A stretch of DNA of 5,981 nt from an uncultured Zetaproteobacteria bacterium (lineage in GTDB: Bacteria > Pseudomonadota > Zetaproteobacteria > Mariprofundales > Mariprofundaceae), in NCBI GenBank assembly GCA_947311795.1, contig CAMZLX010000082.1, forward strand, positions 1-5,981, written 5' to 3'. The notes beneath the pieces are model-generated. The model worked only from the letters and a program-made list of their open reading frames with translations. It did not search any database and was not told where the DNA came from. A program made the position numbers and the translations under genes. How positions within the stretch are numbered: the first letter of the stretch is position 1; every line of letters starts with the position of its first letter. Below are positions 1 through 4,243 of this stretch, piece after piece.

Positions 1-56
1 GAGACAACCCCGCCAGTTACAAAGATAAAACGTGTTTGTTTATTTGTTTGATTCAT
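1..56 (-). CDS. pyrG: CTP synthase, N-terminal fragment (runs off left edge)
   Basis: Reading the minus strand from the ATG at 56-54 gives MNQTNKQTRFIFVTGGVVS, the last residue being incomplete at base 1. The run RFIFVTGGVVS is the near-invariant start of CTP synthase (E. coli PyrG begins MTTNYIFVTGGVVSS). It contains the first part of the glycine-rich P-loop of the synthetase domain. The enzyme makes CTP from UTP, ATP and glutamine in the cytoplasm. Only about 19 of the usual 540 or so residues are inside the window. The ATG is chosen because the family normally starts only a few residues before this motif; no good Shine-Dalgarno is visible upstream, so the exact start is slightly uncertain. 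The gene is divergent from the tRNA cluster, with 185 bases between them, and I found no convincing minus-strand promoter there. The identification is confident despite the short length because the motif is so characteristic. Confidence 0.88.
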   Translation of the reverse strand, partial: MNQTNKQTRFIFVTGGVV

Positions 57-199
57 GTCGGGCGCGGAAGTTATCAGAAGCACACCAAGCTTTCCAGTTT
101 TTTGATGTAAAAATATTTTAGATTTACATAACTTAGGCAGGATTAACCCATCTATTAAATCATGGCTCTTTGCAACAACTTTCACCACAAAATAAATGC

Positions 200-235
200 T
201 TGACGCTACCCTTCCCAACGCTAAAGTTCGCCGCG
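200..235 (+). promoter_or_regulatory. Promoter of the tRNA-Gly transcript (stable-RNA type)
   Basis: A -35 box TTGACG (200-205, 5 of 6 to consensus) is followed after 16 bases by TAAAGT (222-227, 4 of 6). Next comes a GC-rich discriminator, TCGCCGCG (228-235), just before the tRNA at 242. The stretch upstream of the -35 is A/T-rich. GC-rich discriminators are typical of tRNA and rRNA promoters under stringent control in proteobacteria, so ppGpp-sensitive expression is inferred. The transcript would start near 233-236, leaving only a short leader to be removed by RNase P. Confidence 0.6.
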
Positions 236-241
236 TTCAAT

Positions 242-317
242 GCGGGTATAGCTCATTTGGTAGAGCGCGACCTTGCCAAGGTCGAGGTGACCGGTTCGAG
301 CCCGGTTACCCGCTCCA
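242..317 (+). tRNA. tRNA-Gly(GCC)
   Basis: This is a complete 76-base cloverleaf. The acceptor stem pairs GCGGGTA (242-248) with TACCCGC (307-313), followed by discriminator T314 and an encoded CCA (315-317). The anticodon stem CGACC/GGTCG encloses the loop TTGCCAA with anticodon GCC at 275-277. The T arm contains GGTTCGAGCC. It reads the glycine codons GGC and GGU. It is the first of three tRNAs in the order Gly-Cys-Leu, the same order as E. coli glyW-cysT-leuZ, but here it is separated from the next tRNA by a terminator-like hairpin. Confidence 0.97.
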
Positions 318-332
318 GTTTTTTGAACTTGT

Positions 333-379
333 AAAAAGGAGTTTGATTGTCTTCGGGCTCAAGCTCCTTTTTTGTTTTT
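333..379 (+). terminator. Intrinsic terminator after tRNA-Gly, UUCG-capped
   Basis: A 14-bp stem pairs 333-346 (AAAAAGGAGTTTGA) with 359-372 (TCAAGCTCCTTTTT), with one T-G pair. A two-base bulge (347-348) and three more pairs (349-351 with 356-358) lead to a TTCG tetraloop (352-355), C-G closed. The stem runs into T368-T373 and, after one G, T375-T379. This is a textbook rho-independent terminator, but it lies inside the tRNA cluster, between tRNA-Gly and tRNA-Cys. Confidence 0.85.
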
Positions 380-419
380 GAAGATGCTTTGTGAGGTTAC
401 CAGCTTACAAAGCTAGTTA

Positions 420-494
420 GGCAGGGTGGCTCAGTGGTACGGCGGGGGATTGCAAATCCCTTATTCGCGAGTTCGATTCTCGCCCCTGCCTCCA
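420..494 (+). tRNA. tRNA-Cys(GCA)
   Basis: This is a complete 75-base cloverleaf. The acceptor stem pairs GGCAGGG (420-426) with CCCTGCC (484-490), followed by discriminator T491 and an encoded CCA (492-494). The anticodon stem GGGGA/TCCCT encloses the loop TTGCAAA with anticodon GCA at 452-454. The T arm reads GAGTTCGATTCTC. It decodes UGC and UGU. No convincing promoter is visible in the 40 bases between the preceding terminator and this gene (the best -35-like box, TTGAAG at 378-383, has no well-spaced -10), so its transcription may depend on read-through. A small hairpin, AGCTT-ACA-AAGCT (402-414), lies just upstream. Confidence 0.97.
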
Positions 495-532
495 ATTTCA
501 ACACTAGCATTGATGCTAAAGTTGATGTGAAT

Positions 533-619
533 GCCGGGATGGCGGAACTGGTAGACGCAGGGGACTTAAAATCCCCCGGTGGTGACACTGTGCCGGTTCG
601 ACTCCGGCTCTCGGTACCA
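533..619 (+). tRNA. tRNA-Leu(UAA)
   Basis: This is a complete 87-base class II tRNA with a long variable arm. The acceptor stem pairs GCCGGGA (533-539) with TCTCGGT (609-615), including G-T pairs. It is followed by discriminator A616, as expected for leucine, and an encoded CCA (617-619). The anticodon stem GGGGA/TCCCC encloses CTTAAAA with anticodon TAA at 567-569. The variable arm lies around 577-590 and the T arm is GCCGG-TTCGACT-CCGGC (592-608). It reads UUA and UUG leucine codons. Only 38 bases separate it from tRNA-Cys, so the two are very probably cotranscribed. Confidence 0.97.
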
Positions 620-643
620 CAGATTGTGGTCCAGTAGGACTTT

Positions 644-678
644 AAAGCTTGTCAGCCCTTGGGTTGGCAAGCTTTTTT
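644..678 (+). terminator. Intrinsic terminator of the tRNA cluster
   Basis: AAAGCTTG (644-651) pairs with CAAGCTTT (668-675). Inside, CAGCCC (653-658) pairs with GGGTTG (661-666) around a two-base loop. The 3' arm runs into six T residues (673-678). It ends the tRNA-Cys/Leu transcript 25 bases past the CCA end and isolates it from the protein operon downstream. Confidence 0.85.
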
Positions 679-719
679 ATTGGTGCATAACCAAGCATCA
701 GGATACATGTGTAGTCAGA

Positions 720-770
720 TTGACACACCACACCCATCGAATATTACTTTGTAGATAATTCCTTTATAAT
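720..770 (+). promoter_or_regulatory. Probable promoter(s) of the membrane protein/VWA operon
   Basis: A perfect -35 box TTGACA (720-725) is followed after 16 bases by TATTAC (742-747, 4 of 6 to the -10 consensus). A perfect -10 box TATAAT lies further on at 765-770, but with no good -35 at the right distance (TATTAC or TTACTT upstream). The boxes lie past the tRNA terminator and before the first gene. Transcripts would start near 754 or 777 and carry a leader of about 135-160 bases. Which box is used cannot be told from the sequence. Confidence 0.5.
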
Positions 771-880
771 CAATATCTTGACGCATCATTCCACGCCAAA
801 AAACAAGAACTTGTGATATTCGTAACATATTCGCCACAGCCCAACATCGTACCTTGAATCCAACGATATCTGGACAATGC

Positions 881-907
881 CGCTGGTCAAAACCAGCGCA
901 AAGGAGG
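881..907 (+). promoter_or_regulatory. Leader hairpin abutting a consensus Shine-Dalgarno
   Basis: CGCTGGT (881-887) and ACCAGCG (892-898) form a perfect 7-bp stem with a CAAA tetraloop. It ends one base before AAAGGAGG (900-907), a near-complete anti-16S sequence spaced 5 bases from ATG 913. The Shine-Dalgarno decides the start: the in-frame ATG at 877 has no such site and would place the hairpin inside the coding region. The stem leaves the ribosome site free, so mRNA stabilisation or protein binding is as likely as repression. Confidence 0.55.
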
Positions 908-912
908 CTACG

Positions 913-2385
913 ATGTCAATACAAGAAATATATCTACTATGGTCAGAAAGTGCAGCCATATCAGCTACAATATGGGTTATTTTGCTCATGACTTTGACCT
1001 ATCTCGCAAGAGATCCTATGCACAGCATGATTCACGCCATTACATCCCTGATGAAAAGCGCATTTGCCCAAGCAGCAGGTGCATTATCGGATGTGGAGCA
1101 GCGCCTCGCGCAACGCAACACAGAAGTACTTATTGCTGAAGGCAGAGAAGCCTCAGAACATGAAATTGAGCGCGAGTTTGAGCGCATCAATAATATTGTT
1201 GCCAAAGACTTGGCGGAATACCCCACTTTGCATCGTAAAGTGAATGATGTGATTACCAAGCTGGATGAAGATTACAAATCCAGTGCGGACGTGCCACCTG
1301 AAGCACCAGGTTGGGCAAAAGCTGTGGATGCCGTTGCTAAAATCACTGCATCCAAAAATGACCCAATGGTGGGTGAAATTCTTGAAAGCATTCATGGCTC
1401 CATGGAAAAAAACCATGAGAAAACATTGGAATCTTACCGTTTAGCCAGCAAAGAGCGCCACATGTTGCTTAAAAACATGCGCCCCGCTTGGCACGGCATG
1501 AACAAAGACCTCAAACAGGTTGACCAAGATGTGAATGCACTTTTAGACCGTGCACAAGTGGTTGACCGTCAAATGGAACATTATGAGGAAATCATTCGTG
1601 AAACCGATACCGCGAAGAAAACACTTTCGTCATCCTCGTTGACGCAATTTTTCGTGGCTGGTTTTGTGCTTGCCATTGCTATTGGTGGCGCAGCCATCAA
1701 CTTCAACCTGATTGCACGACCCATGCAGGAAATGGTGGGTGGCAGCAGCAATATGATGGGATTTAAGGTGGCAAACATTGCTGCACTGGTCATCATTCTT
1801 GTGGAAGTTGCCATGGGTTTATTCCTCATGGAAAGCTTGCGCATAACGCGCCTGTTCCCCGTGATTGGCGCGATGAAAGACAGCATGCGTATCAAAATGG
1901 TATTTATCACTTTTGGTATTCTTTTCATGCTTGCCAGTGTGGAAGCAGGCTTGGCATATATGCGTGAAATCTTGGCGCAAGATGATGCGGCACTTCGCGC
2001 TTCATTGCTTAATGGTAGTGATGCCATGAATGCGGCTTCAGGTGTATCCGACCGCTGGATTACCACAGCCGCACAAATGGGCATGGGTTTCATTCTTCCC
2101 TTTGCTTTGGTGTTTGTGGCTATTCCACTTGAATCCTTTATTCATGCAGCGCGTACTGTGCTTGGTATTGCTGCTGTGGCATCGCTTCGCGCCGCTTCGT
2201 TTATGTTTAACTTGCTGGCAAACAGCGCCCACTATGCAGGGCTAATGCTCACCAGTTTGTATGACTTACTTATCTTTATCCCGCTTTGGATTGAGTCCAA
2301 AATTAAAGGCACAGCACCCAAAGCACGCAAAAAAGATAAACACGGATTTAACCCGCTAGACACACAAACCATGAAGGAGGTGTGA
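913..2385 (+). CDS. Polytopic inner-membrane protein with long helical cytoplasmic domain, unknown function
   Basis: I do not recognise this 490-residue protein. A first membrane helix lies at about residues 13-32. It is followed by some 210 charged, mostly helical residues (33-243), with coiled-coil-like stretches around 55-120 and 155-240 and a proline-rich break near 128-132. Further hydrophobic segments lie at about 244-267, 284-306, 327-346 and 386-409, then a hydrophobic hairpin at about 415-460. The tail is very basic (residues 463-477, including ARKKDKHG). By the positive-inside rule the long domain and tail are cytoplasmic, and the acidic loop at 347-385 is the main periplasmic part. 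Glutamates sit in or at the edges of helices (E298, E344, E407). The ATG at 913 follows AAAGGAGG. The stop lies 2 bases before the next gene's ATG, and its last codons form that gene's Shine-Dalgarno, so the two are translated together. A stator-like or channel-like role is possible, but no MotA/ExbB signature is evident. Confidence 0.85.
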   Translation: MSIQEIYLLWSESAAISATIWVILLMTLTYLARDPMHSMIHAITSLMKSAFAQAAGALSDVEQRLAQRNTEVLIAEGREASEHEIEREFERINNIVAKDLAEYPTLHRKVNDVITKLDEDYKSSADVPPEAPGWAKAVDAVAKITASKNDPMVGEILESIHGSMEKNHEKTLESYRLASKERHMLLKNMRPAWHGMNKDLKQVDQDVNALLDRAQVVDRQMEHYEEIIRETDTAKKTLSSSSLTQFFVAGFVLAIAIGGAAINFNLIARPMQEMVGGSSNMMGFKVANIAALVIILVEVAMGLFLMESLRITRLFPVIGAMKDSMRIKMVFITFGILFMLASVEAGLAYMREILAQDDAALRASLLNGSDAMNAASGVSDRWITTAAQMGMGFILPFALVFVAIPLESFIHAARTVLGIAAVASLRAASFMFNLLANSAHYAGLMLTSLYDLLIFIPLWIESKIKGTAPKARKKDKHGFNPLDTQTMKEV

Positions 2386-2387
2386 AC

Positions 2388-3032
2388 ATGAAATATATAA
2401 CGATACTACTAACCCTAATGCTTTTTGGCTGCGATAGCGGCAAAGAGCTACCCACAACCAAAGGTGTGTATATGTTGCTCGACACATCAGGCACCTACAC
2501 CCAAGAGTTGGTGAAAGCACAGCATTTGATTAACTTTACACTTGCGAAACTCAACCCTGGCGACACCTTTGCTGTGGCACGGGTGGACACGGCAAGCTTT
2601 AGTGAGAAAGATATTGTGGCTAAGGTGACTTTTGATGACCGCCCCAGCATTGCCAACCGCCAAAAACGTCAGTTTAGAGAAAAAATTGATGCGTTTGTGA
2701 AAGGAGTCAAGTCCAGTGGTTACACCGACATCACAGGTGGCATTTTACAAGCTGTGGAATATCTCAATGAAGCAGGTGTAGGCAAAAAAACCGTTCTTAT
2801 TTTCTCTGATTTAAAAGAGGAACTTAAGGAAGGTTATAACCGCGACATTCCGTTACAACTCGATGGTTTTAGTGTGGTGGCATTGAATGTGACCAAGCTT
2901 CGCAGCGACAATATCGACCCACGTGAATACATGGATAGATTACAAGCATGGGAAGAGCGCGTGAACGCAGGCGAAGGTACTTGGCGCGTTGTGAATGATA
3001 TGGAACGCCTAGAATCCATCATTCTTGATTAA
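2388..3032 (+). CDS. VWA-domain lipoprotein, probably on the periplasmic face of the inner membrane
   Basis: This 214-residue protein starts with a short lipoprotein signal: MKYITILLTLMLFGC, with lipobox L-F-G-C15. The residue after the cysteine is Asp16, which in E. coli keeps lipoproteins in the inner membrane. Residues 25 to about 205 resemble a von Willebrand factor A fold. Strand GVYMLLD leads to D32-T-S34-G-T36, a D-x-S-x-T version of the MIDAS metal site. T113 in GYTDITGG and D141 in VLIFSDLKEE supply the other expected ligands. VWA domains bind partner proteins, often through a metal. The ATG at 2388 is chosen because AAGGAGG (2374-2380) lies 7 bases upstream; the GTG at 2382 would be only 1 base from it. 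The gene follows the membrane protein by 2 bases, so the likely partner is that protein. No other domain is seen, and the substrate and pathway are unknown. Confidence 0.88.
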   Translation: MKYITILLTLMLFGCDSGKELPTTKGVYMLLDTSGTYTQELVKAQHLINFTLAKLNPGDTFAVARVDTASFSEKDIVAKVTFDDRPSIANRQKRQFREKIDAFVKGVKSSGYTDITGGILQAVEYLNEAGVGKKTVLIFSDLKEELKEGYNRDIPLQLDGFSVVALNVTKLRSDNIDPREYMDRLQAWEERVNAGEGTWRVVNDMERLESIILD

Positions 3033-3060
3033 ACGTCTCGCAATATTTCGCTAGCCTTAG

Positions 3061-3097
3061 AAGAGCCTGTTTGCTTTGCATTCAGGCTCTTTTATTT
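3061..3097 (+). terminator. Terminator of the membrane protein/VWA operon
   Basis: AAGAGCCTG (3061-3069) pairs perfectly with CAGGCTCTT (3083-3091) across a 13-base loop and runs into TTTTATTT (3090-3097). It lies 28 bases after the VWA stop codon. On the minus strand the same hairpin lacks a good T-run, so it serves the convergent NERD-like gene less well. Confidence 0.8.
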
Positions 3098-3112
3098 GGG
3101 CTCTTTTATTTG
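3085..3112. repeat. Perfect 14-bp tandem duplication
   Basis: GGCTCTTTTATTTG occurs twice with no gap (3085-3098 and 3099-3112). The first copy is the 3' arm and T-run of the terminator. The second contains the stop codon (TTA on the plus strand at 3106-3108) and last codon of the convergent NERD-like gene. It looks like a local slippage duplication. Confidence 0.9.
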
Positions 3113-3813
3113 AGCAGACCCACTTCATCTGTATCCCGTGCAATCATGGCTTTTAACTTTGCCCACGCTTGAATAGCTGCCTCATGTTGCTCTACCCCAC
3201 CTTGAAGATTTTGTAGGTCATTCGCAAGCGTTTGCATTTGCAACGCCCCCTCAGGCACACCTTTGGGAAACTCAGCTTGGCTACCAAACAACACTCCACC
3301 CATCACACCTTCAAAGCCACACTCTTGTTGTACTTGGGTAACAAAATGTCCAAGCTTCTCCAATGGATTATTAAACTTCGCCGTCACATGATTTTTTACA
3401 CATGTCCATTCATGAATGTTGCCCGCCCCATATATATAACCTTCGCTATCATCACGTTTAATTATCAAGATGCTTCCTTGCAACAACAGCACATCATCAG
3501 CAAACAGATAGCTATCTACCCCATCAAACAATACAGCATCTTTAATATGCTCTTTCGCATGTTGTTTGATGGCTTGTTTAAGCCGCCAAGCATCAGACTG
3601 CCTATGTTTATAAACATAAAAAATGACCGCGCACAGCAGCATAGCCCCAGCTAGACTTAACCACTGGATTGGCGTAAAAACATCAAATACCGTTAAATTC
3701 ATGCGCGCAAGATAACCTAAATTAATCATCAATACACTTTCACCTTCCTTGCCAGTATGATTCTGTGCTTGGCTAAATGCGGTTTCATCGTATAGTTCGC
3801 CTTCGTTAGACAT
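3106..3813 (-). CDS. Membrane-anchored NERD-like protein with altered catalytic residues
   Basis: This 235-residue protein has one membrane helix (about residues 48-68) after a polar N-terminus. A region at about 85-185 resembles the nuclease-related domain (NERD), and a helical tail follows (about 190-225). The match is by eye to the family pattern: D106-D-V-L-L, then G-S-I-L-I-I, then G125-Y-I-Y-G, E135-W-T, F147-N-N-P, and later G-V-L-F-G-S-Q-A-E-F-P. NERD proteins are predicted to have a restriction-endonuclease-like fold with Asp and a Glu-x-Lys pair. Here the aligned pair is K119-x-D121, so nuclease activity is doubtful. ATG 3813 has AGGA 7 bases upstream; later Met29 and Met37, just before the helix, are alternative starts. 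It converges on the VWA operon and diverges from fdxA. Its role is unknown. Confidence 0.8.
   Translation of the reverse strand: MSNEGELYDETAFSQAQNHTGKEGESVLMINLGYLARMNLTVFDVFTPIQWLSLAGAMLLCAVIFYVYKHRQSDAWRLKQAIKQHAKEHIKDAVLFDGVDSYLFADDVLLLQGSILIIKRDDSEGYIYGAGNIHEWTCVKNHVTAKFNNPLEKLGHFVTQVQQECGFEGVMGGVLFGSQAEFPKGVPEGALQMQTLANDLQNLQGGVEQHEAAIQAWAKLKAMIARDTDEVGLLK
3769..3796 (+). promoter_or_regulatory. Possible fdxA promoter inside the NERD-like gene
   Basis: TTGGCT (3769-3774, 4 of 6) and TATAGT (3791-3796, 5 of 6) are spaced by 16 bases and would start transcription near 3803, giving a leader of about 37 bases for fdxA. Since only 26 bases separate the two divergent start codons, a fdxA promoter has to lie within the opposite reading frame if ATG 3813 is the true NERD start. 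Confidence 0.4.
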
Positions 3814-3839
3814 TTCTATTTCCTAAAGAGGTTAAAATC

Positions 3840-4184
3840 ATGGCTTTTGTTGTTACCCAACTTTGTAAAGATTGCGTTGATACTGCTTGCGTTGCGGTAT
3901 GTCCTGTGGATTGTTTTTATCAGCCTAAAGATGCTTCTGATGAAACGCCAAACATGCTTTATATCTCACCTGAAGAGTGTATTGACTGCGCAGTTTGTGA
4001 GCCTGAATGCCCTTGGGAAGCGATTTATCCTGAAGAAGATGTGCCTGATGTATTTGAATCAGACATCGAACTTAATGACCTTTGCGACACTGACCGTGAT
4101 GCCTTTGAATTGGCTGAAGTTAACGAGAAAACGCCACCTTCTGCCGAAGAAGTGTCTGCCAACAAAGCCAAATTTGGTCTTTGA
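3840..4184 (+). CDS. fdxA: Seven-iron ferredoxin (3Fe-4S and 4Fe-4S), FdxA type
   Basis: This is a 114-residue acidic electron carrier of the cytoplasm. The start MAFVVTQLCKDC and the C-P-V-D-C-F-Y motif match FdxA/Azotobacter ferredoxin I. By analogy, C9, C17 and C57 bind the 3Fe-4S cluster, and C21, C47, C50 and C53 the 4Fe-4S cluster. C12 and C25 correspond to the extra non-ligand cysteines of that family. The second motif is CIDCAVCEPECP. Compared with Azotobacter ferredoxin I, about six residues are inserted between the motifs (within QPKDASDETPN, 28-38). The C-terminal part (residue 64 onward) is rich in Asp and Glu, as in the family. AGAGG (3827-3831) lies 8 bases before the ATG. The gene is followed by its own terminator, so it is probably monocistronic. 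Its redox partner is not evident from the neighbours. Confidence 0.94.
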   Translation: MAFVVTQLCKDCVDTACVAVCPVDCFYQPKDASDETPNMLYISPEECIDCAVCEPECPWEAIYPEEDVPDVFESDIELNDLCDTDRDAFELAEVNEKTPPSAEEVSANKAKFGL

Positions 4185-4203
4185 TATTCTAAACCATTGT
4201 ATC

Positions 4204-4230
4204 AAAGGGAGCTTTTTGCTCCCTTTTTTG
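4204..4230 (+). terminator. Terminator after fdxA
   Basis: AAAGGGAGC (4204-4212) pairs perfectly with GCTCCCTTT (4218-4226) around a five-T loop, followed by T residues up to 4229. It lies 19 bases past the fdxA stop and ends only 13 bases before the rlmN ATG. Confidence 0.88.
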
Positions 4231-4243
4231 TTTGTATAGGCTA

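Noticed and set aside
196..637. Open frames crossing the tRNA genes on both strands
   Set aside because: They run through complete tRNA cloverleaves and terminators, so they are not proteins.
877..912. Upstream in-frame ATG at 877 for the 490-residue membrane protein
   Set aside because: It lacks a Shine-Dalgarno and would bury the hairpin and the AAAGGAGG site in coding sequence; ATG 913 is perfectly placed after AAAGGAGG.
533..912. tRNA-Leu as an integration site for a mobile element
   Set aside because: No repeat of the tRNA 3' end, no integrase and no phage-like gene is present in the window.
786..989. Minus-strand open frame of 67 codons before the membrane protein
   Set aside because: It overlaps the start of a well-supported gene, has no recognisable domain and no good ribosome site.
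1581..2093. Minus-strand open frame of 170 codons
   Set aside because: It is antisense to the membrane protein; its composition is a reflection of the hydrophobic coding strand and it has no motif.
4180..4206. Inverted repeat TTTGATA/TATCAAA overlapping the fdxA terminator, as an antiterminator
   Set aside because: The 7-bp A/T-rich arms with a 13-base loop share only three bases with the terminator and are much weaker than it; chance is likely.
3847..4239. Plus-strand open frame of 130 codons overlapping fdxA
   Set aside because: It is in another frame of fdxA, whose cysteine motifs make it certain; no independent evidence for this frame.
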